The notes: a model not told the origin generated them from the letters alone. A stretch of 64,000 nt of DNA from Photorhabdus asymbiotica (GCF_003634575.1 NZ_RBLJ01000002.1:434001-498000); one strand, 5' to 3'; positions 1 through 9,357 are shown, numbered from the stretch's first letter. Numbers and translations are program-made.

Positions 1-614
1 ACCATCAGAATACCGATCACTGTCGCAATCTGACCGACCAAGCCCGTCAACGCCGCTAAACGAGCAAACCAGCTATCATCCATCCGGACTTCTTCAATGC
101 CTTTGACCTGAGAAACTCTGTCACGCAACGTAGTCAAAGTCTGTGAATTCTGGAAATCAATTTTCGGGGTAATGATAGCAACTGCGGGTAATGGATTCTC
201 TTCCAACATATCCAGAGCACTGCCAAAACCAGACCAGGTACGGAACTCTGTCATGGCCTCCTGACGTGAAAGATAATTAACATTATCCACTCCATCGAGT
301 GCTTTCAGTTCACTTATTAATTTCTGGGCGCTGTTATTATCCAGTGATTTATCGAGATAAACTGTCAGCTGTGGAGTGGGATACCATTTTTCCGCGGCCT
401 GGCTAACGTTCTTCCATACGATGTAACAAACACTGGGTAATGTCAGAGAAATTGCAATCACCATAATCGTCAGCAACGTTGCCAACGGCTGACGCAGCAT
501 ATCGGTCAGTGCACTCATCCAAGCATAACGCCATTGTTCACGCCATCCCCCCCGCAAGGTTTTACTTTTTGATCTTGTTACTTTTCCTGCGACCTTACGC
601 ACATTTTTAACCAT
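1..614 (-). CDS. ftsX: Cell division protein FtsX (partial, 3' end outside window)
   Basis: This is the N-terminal ~204 residues of FtsX, the membrane partner of the FtsE ATPase. In the divisome the FtsEX complex controls septal peptidoglycan hydrolysis through EnvC. The start is the ATG at 612-614, giving a basic cytoplasmic N-terminus ([16 protein letters not shown]). A first membrane segment follows near residues 45-65 ([18 protein letters not shown]), then a periplasmic domain, and the second membrane segment begins where the window cuts the gene. The ATG overlaps the ftsE stop region by 8 nt, which indicates translational coupling in the conserved ftsY-ftsE-ftsX operon. The identification rests on this order and on the recognisable sequence. 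Confidence 0.96.
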   Translation of the reverse strand, partial: MVKNVRKVAGKVTRSKSKTLRGGWREQWRYAWMSALTDMLRQPLATLLTIMVIAISLTLPSVCYIVWKNVSQAAEKWYPTPQLTVYLDKSLDNNSAQKLISELKALDGVDNVNYLSRQEAMTEFRTWSGFGSALDMLEENPLPAVAIITPKIDFQNSQTLTTLRDRVSQVKGIEEVRMDDSWFARLAALTGLVGQIATVIGILM

Positions 615-1272
615 GATGTTCCTCCGTCATACGGCCCTGGCTCAGCGTCAGAATACGATATTTTCGCTTCTCAATCAGTGCCATATCATGAGTCGCCATC
701 AGCACGGTTACCCCTACCCGATTAAATTCTTCAAACAGCCGTAAAATGCCTTCTGACAACTCACCATCAAGGTTACCCGTTGGTTCATCCGCCAACAAAA
801 CCGTCGGCTTATTCACAACTGCACGGGCAATGCCAACGCGTTGCTGCTCACCACCCGAGAGTTGAATCGGGAAATTCTTCGCTTTGTCCAGTAAACCCAC
901 TTTATCTAATGCAGCAGAAGTTCGGCGACGGATATCTTCAGAACTCGCACCAGAAATGATAAGTGGCATTGCCACATTATCGTATACCGTGCGATCCAGC
1001 AGCAGGTGGTGATCCTGAAAGATCATACCAATCTGACGGCGGAGGAAAGGGACTTCACGGCTTTTTAACCGGCTGATATCATGACCTGCAAACCAGATAT
1101 GTCCGGCGCTGGGCCGCTCAATGCCACAGATAAGTTTCAGCAAGGTACTTTTACCTGCTCCTGAGTGACCAATCAAAAATGCCATTTCCGCAGGGCGCAA
1201 ATGAAAATTCACCCCTTGCAGGGCTTGCCGTCCCCCCAGATAAGCTTTACTGACCTGTTCAAAGCGAATCAT
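607..1272 (-). CDS. ftsE: Cell division ATP-binding protein FtsE
   Basis: ABC-type ATPase of the FtsEX complex, which works at the inner face of the septum. The 221 residues match the usual family length (about 222). Visible motifs are Walker A GHSGAGKS (about residues 36-43), the ABC signature LSGGEQQR (about 138-145), Walker B VLLADEP directly before the TGNLD D-loop region, and a switch histidine in MATHD. It lies 6 nt downstream of ftsY and overlaps ftsX, so the three genes form one operon read leftwards. Confidence 0.98.
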   Translation of the reverse strand: MIRFEQVSKAYLGGRQALQGVNFHLRPAEMAFLIGHSGAGKSTLLKLICGIERPSAGHIWFAGHDISRLKSREVPFLRRQIGMIFQDHHLLLDRTVYDNVAMPLIISGASSEDIRRRTSAALDKVGLLDKAKNFPIQLSGGEQQRVGIARAVVNKPTVLLADEPTGNLDGELSEGILRLFEEFNRVGVTVLMATHDMALIEKRKYRILTLSQGRMTEEHHG

Positions 1273-1278
1273 CGGTAA

Positions 1279-2763
1279 TTAATCCTCTCGGGCAAAAAGT
1301 GCCTCTATAAAATCGTCTGCCTTAAATGGCCGTAAATCTTCAATTCCTTCTCCGACACCAATATAGCGGATAGGAATTTCAAACTGATCAGCAATGGCGA
1401 AAATCACTCCACCTTTGGCAGTACCATCCAGTTTTGTCAATGAAATACCTGTCAATCCAACAGCTTCATGGAACAGTTTAGCCTGACTTATTGCATTCTG
1501 ACCGGTACTGGCATCCAGTGTCAGCATGATTTCATGTGGAGCGTCTTCGTCCAGTTTTTTCATCACCCGAACAATTTTCTTCAACTCTTCCATCAAGTGA
1601 GATTTATTTTGCAAACGACCTGCTGTATCTGCAATCAATATGTCTATGCCTTTGGCTTTAGCTGACTGCATGGCATCAAAAATCACAGAAGCCGGATCAG
1701 CACCGGTATGTTGCGCCACCACAGGAATATGATTACGTTCCCCCCAAACCTGTAACTGCTCAACGGCGGCTGCGCGGAAAGTATCCCCAGCAGCCAACAT
1801 GACAGATTTACCTTGTGCCTGAAACTGACGGGCCAATTTACCAATCGTTGTGGTTTTACCAACACCATTAACACCAACCATCAGAATGACATACGGTGTT
1901 TTTCCTTCAATATCCAACGGCTTATCAACTTTAACCAGAATACCAGACATCTCTTCTTTCAGTTTGGCATACAACGCTTCTGCATCCTTCAGCTCTTTGC
2001 GACTAGCATGGGCCGTCAGACTGCCAATGATTTTGCGGGTAGTATCGACACCAACATCGGCAATCAATAACTGCTCTTCCAATTCATCGAATAGATCATC
2101 ATCGATCTTTTTACCACGAAACAGGCTGAGGAAACCGGACCCTAGATTTTGACGAGTTTTAACCAAACTGCGTTTCAAACGCGTGAAAAATCCTTCTTTA
2201 GTCGGGCGTTCCTGTTCCTTAGATACAACCGGCTTTGGCTGTTCGGTTAGTGCCTGTTCCGCCTGTTCTGCGGCTAACCTTGCAGCTTCTTCCGCCAAAC
2301 GCTGTTGTTCTGCCTGCTCGGCTGCCAATCTCGCTGCTTCTTCAGCAAGGCGCTGTTGCTCTGCCTGCTCGGCGGCTAATCTCGCCGCTTCTTCAGCAAG
2401 GCGCTGTTGCTCTGCCTGTTCTGCCGCCAATCTCGCCGCTTCTTCAGCAAGGCGCTGTTGCTCTGCCTGTTCTGCCGCCAATCTCGCCGCTTCTTCAGCA
2501 AGGCGTTGTTGCTCCGCCTGCTCAGCTGCCAATCTCGCCGCTTCTTCAGCAAGGCGCTGTTGCTCTGCCTGTTCTGCTGCCAATCTCGCTGCTTCTTCAG
2601 CAAGGCGCTGTTGCTCTGCCTGCTCGGCAGCTAACCTTGCTGCTTCTTCGGCCAAACGCTGTTGTTCCGCTTGCTCAGCTGCCAATTGCTCTTCTTTTTG
2701 CTGTTCTTCCTGACGACCACGCCCGAACCAGGAGAAAAAGCCTCTTTTTTTCTCTTTTGCCAT
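1279..2763 (-). CDS. ftsY: Signal recognition particle receptor FtsY with expanded acidic/coiled N-domain
   Basis: SRP receptor GTPase that docks ribosome-SRP complexes at the inner membrane for co-translational membrane protein insertion. The C-terminal NG domain (about residues 195-494) is canonical, with the P-loop GVNGVGKTTT, the insertion-box region AAGDTFRAAA, DTAGR and TKLDGTAKGG. The N-terminus MAKEKKRGFFSWFGRGR is the membrane-binding amphipathic stretch. Between them lies an unusual A-domain of eight identical 17-residue units (residues about 34-169) rich in Ala, Glu, Gln and Arg, predicted to be one long helix. Antisense reading frames through the repeat are artefacts. It is the first gene of ftsY-ftsE-ftsX and divergent from rsmD. 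Confidence 0.97.
   Translation of the reverse strand: MAKEKKRGFFSWFGRGRQEEQQKEEQLAAEQAEQQRLAEEAARLAAEQAEQQRLAEEAARLAAEQAEQQRLAEEAARLAAEQAEQQRLAEEAARLAAEQAEQQRLAEEAARLAAEQAEQQRLAEEAARLAAEQAEQQRLAEEAARLAAEQAEQQRLAEEAARLAAEQAEQALTEQPKPVVSKEQERPTKEGFFTRLKRSLVKTRQNLGSGFLSLFRGKKIDDDLFDELEEQLLIADVGVDTTRKIIGSLTAHASRKELKDAEALYAKLKEEMSGILVKVDKPLDIEGKTPYVILMVGVNGVGKTTTIGKLARQFQAQGKSVMLAAGDTFRAAAVEQLQVWGERNHIPVVAQHTGADPASVIFDAMQSAKAKGIDILIADTAGRLQNKSHLMEELKKIVRVMKKLDEDAPHEIMLTLDASTGQNAISQAKLFHEAVGLTGISLTKLDGTAKGGVIFAIADQFEIPIRYIGVGEGIEDLRPFKADDFIEALFARED
2257..2664 (-). repeat. Eight tandem 51-bp coding repeats inside ftsY
   Basis: Eight head-to-tail 51-bp units encode identical 17-residue blocks (QQRLAEEAARLAAEQAE). 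The peptide is perfectly conserved while the DNA copies differ at synonymous sites (for example gctgccaatctcgctgc versus gccgccaatctcgccgc). This suggests older expansion with selection or gene conversion on the peptide, not very recent slippage. The array should vary in copy number between strains. Confidence 0.95.
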
Positions 2764-2992
2764 CAGCCACTACACTCCTCAAGGTTAAATCATGGCGTTA
2801 TAACAGTGAATAATAACGAAATTAGATGCAGTCTAACATTTTCGTAGTAACGCAACACATATCAATCACGCATTCCATGGTAAATTAACGCCAGCAAGAT
2901 TTAACAAGTTTTTTCTTATCCGACACTTTCATGGCACCTTTAAAAGTACGTTATCGGTTTATTTGATGACAAATTATTAAGTTACGTAAATT

Positions 2993-3577
2993 ATGGCAAA
3001 AAAATCACAACAACAATCTATGGGACAAATCCGCATTATTGGTGGAAAATGGCGAAGCCGAAAATTACCGGTACTAAATAGCCCTGGATTACGACCAACC
3101 ACAGATCGCGTTAGAGAAACTCTGTTTAACTGGCTGGCTCCGGTTATTCAGGAAGCGCGCTGCCTGGATTGTTATGCAGGAAGCGGAGCTCTTGGATTAG
3201 AAGCACTTTCTCGTTATGCAGCACAGGCAACATTTATTGAATATGAACGTAATGTAGCAAAACAGCTTTCAGCTAATTTGGCTCTTCTCAATGCCAAAAA
3301 TGCCGAAATTACTAATGACAGCGCGTTAAACTATTTATCTCAACCGGGGACACCCTATAATGTGATTTTCCTCGATCCCCCTTTTCGTCAAGGAATGCTT
3401 GCCGAAACCATAAAATTATTGGAACAGTACGGTTGGTTAGCAGATAAAAGTTGGATCTATGTTGAGGCTGAATCCGAATCCGCAGCGGCAGACGTTCCTG
3501 CTAACTGGCAACTTCATCGTGAAAAAGTTGCCGGACAAGTCGCATACCGGCTTTATATTCGTTACTTACCTGCATAA
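2993..3577 (+). CDS. rsmD: 16S rRNA (guanine966-N2)-methyltransferase RsmD
   Basis: SAM-dependent enzyme that methylates G966 of 16S rRNA in the assembled 30S subunit. The 194 residues begin with a basic tail (MAKKSQQQSMGQIRIIGGKWRS). They contain the SAM-binding LDCYAGSGALGLEALSR motif (about residues 58-74) and the catalytic N2-methyltransferase motif DPPF (about 128-131). It is divergent from ftsY and 21 nt upstream of yhhL, as in E. coli. Confidence 0.97.
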   Translation: MAKKSQQQSMGQIRIIGGKWRSRKLPVLNSPGLRPTTDRVRETLFNWLAPVIQEARCLDCYAGSGALGLEALSRYAAQATFIEYERNVAKQLSANLALLNAKNAEITNDSALNYLSQPGTPYNVIFLDPPFRQGMLAETIKLLEQYGWLADKSWIYVEAESESAAADVPANWQLHREKVAGQVAYRLYIRYLPA

Positions 3578-3598
3578 TTATCTTTTTGGAGCACACTG

Positions 3599-3862
3599 AT
3601 GTTTATTCAACTGGGAAAACTATTAATGGTCTGCGTTTGGGGATTTTTGATATTTAACCTAATCCACCCATTTCCAAAACCATTGAAGTATTTTATGGAT
3701 ATTGCCATGATTTTCACGGTAGTAATGCATGCATTTCAAATGCTACTCCTAAAATCCAGTCAGCCAAAAGACCAAAAACTTTCTGGCCTGATGCAAACGA
3801 AGATTTTCTTTTTTGGTGTCTTTGAGCTATTGGCAATGCAAAAAAAGCAGCTTAAAAAATAA
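3599..3862 (+). CDS. yhhL: DUF1145 small membrane protein YhhL
   Basis: An 87-residue protein matching the YhhL/DUF1145 family, which has no assigned function. Two membrane segments are visible, about residues 5-25 (GKLLMVCVWGFLIFNLI) and 35-52 (MDIAMIFTVVMHAFQMLL), followed by a basic C-terminus ending in KKQLKK. It sits 21 nt behind rsmD with a good ribosome site (tttggagcac) and is probably co-transcribed with it. In E. coli yhhM and yhhN follow. Here they are missing and an MFS gene is present instead. Confidence 0.9.
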   Translation: MFIQLGKLLMVCVWGFLIFNLIHPFPKPLKYFMDIAMIFTVVMHAFQMLLLKSSQPKDQKLSGLMQTKIFFFGVFELLAMQKKQLKK

Positions 3863-3981
3863 ATCATTAGCGGGAAATGCTCACTTGTAGTAATAGGCAG
3901 ACTGGCGAAAACGAATTCAGCATAAATGCCACCGTTCGTTCATAGCCGCCCGCTTATCTTACTCTGCGTTGAAAGAGATTC

Positions 3982-5172
3982 TTAGTGTGTTTGCCTGAGC
4001 GATAATTTCAGGCTAAACACATAAAAAGAAATAACTATTGAAGACAAGATAATGAGTGAATATGACATCATTTGCCATCCAAAAGTTTCCGTAAAATATG
4101 CAACCATCGGCAAGAGTATCAAAACGATCAAGCGTGCAAATGTCGATAATAAGGAGTCAAAGGTTGACCTCAAACTAGCATCCAAATAGTCGTGATAAAC
4201 AGCTCTCAGTCCCATTGTTAGATATTGATTACTCCCAAACATAAAAATCAAAGCTACAGGTATTAAATATGGATAATGCTCCCCGCCTAACAAGCATATT
4301 CCGGTGGAAACAAACATCAAAAGGAAGCCAAACCAAATCAGTTTTTTGTTGTCACTAATTTTACTGATGATCCACCCTGCAACAGATTGAGCCATAAGAA
4401 TAAAAACAAATAGTACTCCATATGACAAGGAATCTTTGACTCCTCCAGAGAACCCATAAAAAGCATAAGGCTGCCAATACTGAAGTAATATTTGAAAGTA
4501 CACTATATTTGAAACAATAGAAAAAAACACGAATAAAAAATCTTTACTTCCTTTAATCAAAAGCGAATATATTTCTCTTACATCGTTTATTAACCCTGAT
4601 TTTTTCCCATTTACCGATTTAACCCTTGATTCCGGAAGAAAAAAGTAAAAAAACATTAATATAAAACTTCCCGTTCCGGCAACAATCCATATCCATCGTG
4701 AATCTACATCACCTATTGCAGCGCCAATCATAGCGGCAATAGCCATAGACATATAATGATATTTACCATTAATTCCCAATATCCGATGAATATCTTTACC
4801 ACCTTCTGATTTATATACATCAATCAAATATGAATGATATGTTCCACCTATTATTGTCAAAGAGATCGCGTTAAAAAATTCAGCCAGATAAAAACCATAT
4901 AAATTGGATGAAATCCCTGTTAAAACAAGCCAAGCTCCACCAAATAAAACCGAAAGAGCTATCGCATATTTTCTGCTAATCTTATCAGCAAGATAAGACG
5001 TTGGTATATCCAATATAAAAAAAACGCTGGCCTGCATGGTTTTCATTAAACCAAGATCGACAAGAGATACGCCTTTGCTTAAAAGATAAATCGATGAAGT
5101 CGCACCAATAAGCATTCTCAAAGAATTAAAAATAACAGAATACGTTATTACTATTTTGGTTGAAGGCCACAT
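3982..5172 (-). CDS. MFS transporter, substrate unknown
   Basis: A 396-residue protein with about 12 hydrophobic segments, organised as a major facilitator. The short loop between TM2 and TM3 carries the MFS motif A-like DIPTSYLADKISRKYA (about residues 54-69), and a longer cytoplasmic loop lies near residues 185-205. The gene is AT-rich compared with its neighbours, stands alone, is oriented opposite to them, and occupies the place of yhhM/yhhN between yhhL and zntA, so it is probably a horizontally acquired insertion. Drug or metabolite export is possible but the sequence does not show a substrate. Confidence 0.85.
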   Translation of the reverse strand: MWPSTKIVITYSVIFNSLRMLIGATSSIYLLSKGVSLVDLGLMKTMQASVFFILDIPTSYLADKISRKYAIALSVLFGGAWLVLTGISSNLYGFYLAEFFNAISLTIIGGTYHSYLIDVYKSEGGKDIHRILGINGKYHYMSMAIAAMIGAAIGDVDSRWIWIVAGTGSFILMFFYFFLPESRVKSVNGKKSGLINDVREIYSLLIKGSKDFLFVFFSIVSNIVYFQILLQYWQPYAFYGFSGGVKDSLSYGVLFVFILMAQSVAGWIISKISDNKKLIWFGFLLMFVSTGICLLGGEHYPYLIPVALIFMFGSNQYLTMGLRAVYHDYLDASLRSTFDSLLSTFARLIVLILLPMVAYFTETFGWQMMSYSLIILSSIVISFYVFSLKLSLRQTH

Positions 5173-5309
5173 ATATTACACCTTTCATCTTTAGGTATTT
5201 CTTGTGTTTCTATTTTTATTTTTCGAGAATGAATGCCAATTCTTCTATTCTTACTAAGTATTTCACCATATCCACCTAAGAGTTAGGTATTATACCGTAG
5301 AAATAACTT

Positions 5310-5391
5310 TATACCCTTCATCTTTCAAGTTGCTGCTTTGTTGGCTGCGTTCACTTGCCGCAGCACTGCAACTTGAAATCTATTGGGTATA
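5310..5391 (-). repeat. ERIC element, short (internally deleted) form
   Basis: An 82-bp ERIC copy with both ends (tatacccttcat and attgggtata) but lacking the central 45 bp. The deletion lies exactly between two TTCACT direct repeats of the full-length element. It sits between the MFS gene and zntA. Confidence 0.9.
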
Positions 5392-5797
5392 TACAGCATA
5401 AAACATAATTATTATTAACGTAATTAGTTAGAAACGATGCTGATCATTTTACCCTCCGAAATAAGAATGTTGATAAATTTCATTAACAAAATCACAACGA
5501 TTTATTTATTCACATAATAAAAAACAAGTCAATAAAAATATTATTAAGCATTATAGACAAACTATACTTAGCTATAATTACTTTTCTCAATATAAAAATG
5601 TACCCACAAAAGAACCTTGCATTATGAATATTAGAAAAAATGCCCAATAGCATCCTGTGTATATTCCTTTTCCCCAGTAAGTGTTTACTTGAGTTGCTAC
5701 GTGCTTATCTTATCTACATCATGAGGCCGGTATTGCAGATGAAAATCTGTATTAATGATAGGTAGCACAATTTATCCATTTATTTTCTCTTTTTCAT
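5392..5797. other. AT-rich intergenic region, no gene seen
   Basis: About 400 bp between the ERIC element and the zntA promoter, very AT-rich with only short unconvincing reading frames. No gene, RNA or mobile element is recognisable. It is probably border DNA of the insertion that brought the MFS gene. Confidence 0.5.
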
Positions 5798-5829
5798 TTG
5801 ACTCTGGAGTAGGCTCCAAAGTGTAGAGT
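5798..5829 (+). promoter_or_regulatory. ZntR-type (MerR family) zntA promoter
   Basis: A -35 TTGACT (5798-5803) and a -10 TAGAGT (5824-5829) are separated by an overlong 20-bp spacer. The spacer region contains the dyad ACTCTGGAG-TAGG-CTCCAAAGT (5801-5822). A long spacer with a central dyad is the hallmark of MerR-family activation by DNA underwinding, and the sequence closely resembles the E. coli zntA promoter bound by ZntR. The zntR gene is not in the window. Confidence 0.9.
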
Positions 5830-5870
5830 TTAATCATCATCCTGTGAATTAACTCTGTAAGGGGGAGCCC

Positions 5871-8144
5871 ATGTACTCAAATTCAAACCAAAATAACACC
5901 CATCAACATAACCACCAGCATGGAAGCTGCTGTACAACTACCGCCTGTGCTGAGCAAGCTCAACATGTTAGTAAGCATTCACATAAACACAACAGTGCCT
6001 GTTCACATGAACACAGTCATTCTCATGACCCACAAGAAACACAGATACCTGAGCTTTTGGCAAGCCAGCGTTTTAGTTGGGTTGTTAATGGTATGGATTG
6101 CGCAAGCTGTGCACGTAAAATTGAAACGGCAGTTAAAAAAATTCCAGAAGTGAAACAAGTCAAAGTCCTGTTCGCCACTGAAAAACTGGTTGTAGATGCT
6201 GATACAGATATACGTTCAACAGTTATCCAAGCCGTCAACCAAGCTGGATTTAAACTTCACACCCCAAATGCAAATCAGAAAGCCCCCAAAGGCAACCGCT
6301 GGAAAGAACTTGCGCCAATCACCCTTCTCTCACTGATGATGCTAATAAGCTGGGGAATCTCCCATGTCAATGCCCCATTTGGCCGCATTGCCTTTATTAT
6401 CACCACCTTGATTGGATTGGTACCTATTGTTAGCAAAGCCTGGAAGCTCATACGATCAGGTACACCATTTGCCATTGAAACACTAATGAGCGTTGCCGCC
6501 ATCGGCGCACTGTTTATTGACGCCACCGCTGAAGCCGCAATGGTACTCCTGCTGTTTATGCTGGGTGAAATGTTAGAATCCTATGCTGCTGGCCGTGCAC
6601 GTCGAGGAGTGAGTGCTTTGATGGCATTGGTGCCGGAAGAGGCACTGTTAGTAAAAAATGGCGAAAGAAAAACTGTTCCGGTCGCCGATCTTCGCCCTGG
6701 AGATATTATTGAAATTGCCCCGGGGGGACGTTTACCAACCGATGCTGAATTACTCAATTCATTCGCCAGCTTTGATGAAAGTGCCCTGACAGGAGAATCT
6801 ATCCCGGTTGAACGCATACAGGGAGAAAAAGTTCCGGCAGGTTGTTTGTCCGTAGACCGTTCAGTGCAGATGAAAGTATTGTCTGAACAAGGCAACAACG
6901 CCATTGACCGCATCCTGCAACTGATTGAAGAAGCAGAAGAACGCCGCGCCCCTATTGAACGCTTTGTTGACCGTTTTAGCCGGATTTATACTCCGCTGAT
7001 TATGCTGTTCTCTATGTTGGTTATCATTATTCCACCTACTGTATTCAGCCAGCCGTGGGAAACTTGGATCTACCGTGGTCTTACTCTGTTATTGATTGGT
7101 TGTCCTTGCGCATTGGTGATTTCTACACCTGCCGCAATCACTTCTGCCCTTGCCGCTGCAACCCGCCGAGGTGCACTGATCAAAGGCGGTGCGGCACTGG
7201 AACAACTCGGTCGAATCACAACCATTGCTTTTGATAAAACAGGTACATTGACAGCCGGTAAGCCACAAGTCACGGATGTACAACCAGCGGAGAATATCCG
7301 TGAATCTCAGCTATTAGCTCTGGCCTCTGCCGTAGAAAGTGGCTCCCACCACCCACTGGCCAACGCTATTTTGCAACATGCAGAAAGTAAAAACATTAAT
7401 GTTACTGAAGCGGAACATCGTAAGGCACTGGCTGGTATCGGGGTTGAAGGTCAATTAGAGGGTAAACGCATCTTAGTCAGTACACCGGGTAAACTGCCAG
7501 AGAATACTTTGTCTAATGATTGGAAACAAAAAATTATTCAGTTGGAAGATGGAGGCAAAACGGTTGTTGCTGTGATGCATAGCGAACAATTCATTGGCCT
7601 TATCGCTATGCAAGATACATTACGTCAAGATGCGATAGGTGCCATCCATCTACTGAAAAGTCAGGGCATCAAATCAGTGATGCTAACAGGAGACAACCCA
7701 CGTGCTGCGACTGCAATTGCCGGTCAGTTAGGAATGGACTTCCGCGCTGGATTAATGCCAGAAGATAAAGTCAAAGTTATCATGGAATTAAATAAAGACC
7801 ACAGCACAATGATGGTTGGTGACGGCATTAATGATGCACCAGCAATGAAAGCTTCCAGTATCGGTGTCGCAATGGGAAGTGGTACTGATGTTGCGCTGGA
7901 AACCGCAGATGCAGCATTAACCCACAACCGTCTGACGGGTTTATCAGAAATCATCGCCCTGTCTCGCGCAACTCATAATAATATCCGCCAAAATATTGCT
8001 ATTGCACTAGGACTAAAAGGGATTTTCCTTATCACTAGTCTGTTAGGCATTACTGGCCTGTGGATGGCAGTATTAGCTGATTCTGGCGCTACCGCTCTGG
8101 TAACTGCAAACGCAGTAAGATTACTGAGGATTAAAGTGAAATAA
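5871..8144 (+). CDS. zntA: Zn(II)/Cd(II)/Pb(II)-translocating P-type ATPase ZntA
   Basis: Inner-membrane P1B-type ATPase that exports zinc, cadmium and lead. Visible in order are a His/Cys-rich tail (residues about 10-53, many HxH pairs and a GSCC), a heavy-metal-associated domain with GMDCASC (74-80), the actuator motif TGES, the intramembrane metal site CPC in LLIGCPCALVIS, the phosphorylation motif DKTGT, a P1B HP dipeptide (SGSHHPLA) and the hinge GDGINDAP. The length of 757 residues is slightly above E. coli ZntA because the N-terminal metal-rich tail is longer. The start follows a strong aagggggag ribosome site. Expression is probably zinc-induced through the ZntR promoter upstream. Confidence 0.98.
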   Translation: MYSNSNQNNTHQHNHQHGSCCTTTACAEQAQHVSKHSHKHNSACSHEHSHSHDPQETQIPELLASQRFSWVVNGMDCASCARKIETAVKKIPEVKQVKVLFATEKLVVDADTDIRSTVIQAVNQAGFKLHTPNANQKAPKGNRWKELAPITLLSLMMLISWGISHVNAPFGRIAFIITTLIGLVPIVSKAWKLIRSGTPFAIETLMSVAAIGALFIDATAEAAMVLLLFMLGEMLESYAAGRARRGVSALMALVPEEALLVKNGERKTVPVADLRPGDIIEIAPGGRLPTDAELLNSFASFDESALTGESIPVERIQGEKVPAGCLSVDRSVQMKVLSEQGNNAIDRILQLIEEAEERRAPIERFVDRFSRIYTPLIMLFSMLVIIIPPTVFSQPWETWIYRGLTLLLIGCPCALVISTPAAITSALAAATRRGALIKGGAALEQLGRITTIAFDKTGTLTAGKPQVTDVQPAENIRESQLLALASAVESGSHHPLANAILQHAESKNINVTEAEHRKALAGIGVEGQLEGKRILVSTPGKLPENTLSNDWKQKIIQLEDGGKTVVAVMHSEQFIGLIAMQDTLRQDAIGAIHLLKSQGIKSVMLTGDNPRAATAIAGQLGMDFRAGLMPEDKVKVIMELNKDHSTMMVGDGINDAPAMKASSIGVAMGSGTDVALETADAALTHNRLTGLSEIIALSRATHNNIRQNIAIALGLKGIFLITSLLGITGLWMAVLADSGATALVTANAVRLLRIKVK

Positions 8145-8300
8145 CAAAACCATTTAACGATTAATGCCAATCATCAACTTCTTAAATTAAAGGGTATGGG
8201 GCCTATTCCAAGCGCCGATCCATATCCTTTTTTTGTTGCTACAGACAAAGTCAATGAAACCTATCACTATAAGGACATTTTTCTGATTGCTCCCTGGCAT

Positions 8301-8355
8301 TACCTCTATGCTATACTTTGTGTGAATAATTCACACAAAGTATAGCATAGAGGTA
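8301..8355. promoter_or_regulatory. Perfect 55-bp palindrome: parDE operator/promoter
   Basis: Two perfect 27-bp inverted arms (8301-8327 and 8329-8355) surround a single central A at 8328. The arms contain TATACT/TATAGC hexamers that could serve as -10 elements, and the right arm contains the ribosome site GAGGTA of parD, whose ATG starts 3 nt later. It is likely the autoregulatory operator for ParD/ParDE. In RNA it could form a hairpin hiding the ribosome site. Confidence 0.85.
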
Positions 8356-8358
8356 GAT

Positions 8359-8601
8359 ATGGCAAGAACAACCAGTGTTACTATCGGAGAATATTTGGAT
8401 AATTTTATAACCCGTATGATCCAAAACGGGCGTTATGGTTCAACCAGTGAAGTTGTACGTTCTGCATTGCGTTTACTGGAGCAACAAGAATACAAGATTG
8501 ATTCACTTAGAGAAGCCATAGAACAAGGTGAACTTAGTGGTGAAAGTTCACTGACACTCAAAGACATTGCAGAACAGAAAAAGCGCTCATTGAATGTATA
8601 A
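8359..8601 (+). CDS. parD: ParD-family antitoxin
   Basis: An 80-residue type II antitoxin. The N-terminal half is a ribbon-helix-helix DNA-binding motif (TTSVTIGEYLDNFITRMIQ, then the family signature GRYGSTSEVVRSALRLLE, about residues 25-42). The C-terminal half is charged and probably disordered until bound to the toxin. It overlaps parE by 8 nt and is probably repressed at the palindrome just upstream. Genomic position between zntA and tusA suggests an insertion. Confidence 0.93.
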   Translation: MARTTSVTIGEYLDNFITRMIQNGRYGSTSEVVRSALRLLEQQEYKIDSLREAIEQGELSGESSLTLKDIAEQKKRSLNV

Positions 8602-8878
8602 ACTATCCAATTTGGCAGCAGAGGACTTTGCAAGGATTTATGAATACACCCTCAACAACTTTGGTGTCGAACAAGCTGATCTCTATACAGATAACATAGA
8701 GAAATGTTTCAATTCTCTATTCCTTACTCCCTTTATGGACCGTGACAATTCAGATGTAAAAGCTGGGATTCGCCGTCACGATCACGGGCAACATGCCATT
8801 TTTTACCAGGTAAAGGTGGATTACATTTTCGTTGTTCGGATTTTACATCAACAAATGAATCCCGTTTTACACCTATAA
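8594..8878 (+). CDS. parE: ParE/RelE-superfamily toxin
   Basis: A 94-residue toxin of the ParE family, which typically poisons DNA gyrase. It has the family layout of an N-terminal helical hairpin (LAAEDFARIYEYTLNNFG), then the conserved GIRRHDHGQHAIFYQV strand region and a closing VVRILHQQMNP motif. The ATG lies inside the last codons of parD (8-nt overlap), ensuring coupled translation of antitoxin and toxin. The reading frame is intact. Confidence 0.92.
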   Translation: MYKLSNLAAEDFARIYEYTLNNFGVEQADLYTDNIEKCFNSLFLTPFMDRDNSDVKAGIRRHDHGQHAIFYQVKVDYIFVVRILHQQMNPVLHL

Positions 8879-8961
8879 TCATGCTTAAAGCATAAAATCT
8901 TCACAAACTGAGCCTTTATTTAAGACTCAGTTCAATGATCAAATCACTGCTATGCTCAGAG

Positions 8962-9210
8962 TTAACTTTCTGTTTTCCGAACCAAATAGCGATAAGGCAT
9001 TTGTTCAGTTTCTTGCGCAACAAGCTGATGCTCCATAAAACGACAAAAACTGGGAATATCGCGCGTAGTCGCCGGATCATCTGCAAGAATGAGTAACATC
9101 TGCCCGGCTTCCATATGGCGCACGGTTTTCCGCACCATCATCACAGGCTCAGGACAACGAAGCCCCTGTGTATCAAGGGTTTTGTCTGGGTTGGCAAAAA
9201 CATCTGGCAT
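8962..9210 (-). CDS. tusA: Sulfur carrier protein TusA
   Basis: Small persulfide carrier that accepts sulfur from IscS and passes it to TusBCD-TusE for 2-thiouridine formation in tRNA. The catalytic cysteine is Cys19 in GLRCPEP. Length is 82 residues using the ATG at 9208-9210 ([13 protein letters not shown]), which matches the family; a longer reading from 9234 adds an unsupported extension. It is divergent from yhhQ, as in E. coli. Confidence 0.96.
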   Translation of the reverse strand: MPDVFANPDKTLDTQGLRCPEPVMMVRKTVRHMEAGQMLLILADDPATTRDIPSFCRFMEHQLVAQETEQMPYRYLVRKTES

Positions 9211-9357
9211 AACTATCTCTGTAATTCCAAGCAACTTATGAAAGTCGATTATATTATAAAAAGGCTATCCAAAAATGAACTTTACAGGCAAGCATCTTGA
9301 TTTTATGCACAACCGACGTATCATGCGCGGCGCCGTCAGTTAAAACGGCAGATATTC

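Noticed and set aside
2183..2813. Plus-strand frames opposite ftsY with Cys/Ser/Ala-rich or Leu-rich repeats
   Set aside because: Antisense shadows of the 51-bp ftsY repeat.
5392..5797. Possible remnant of yhhM or yhhN
   Set aside because: No reading frame resembling either was found.
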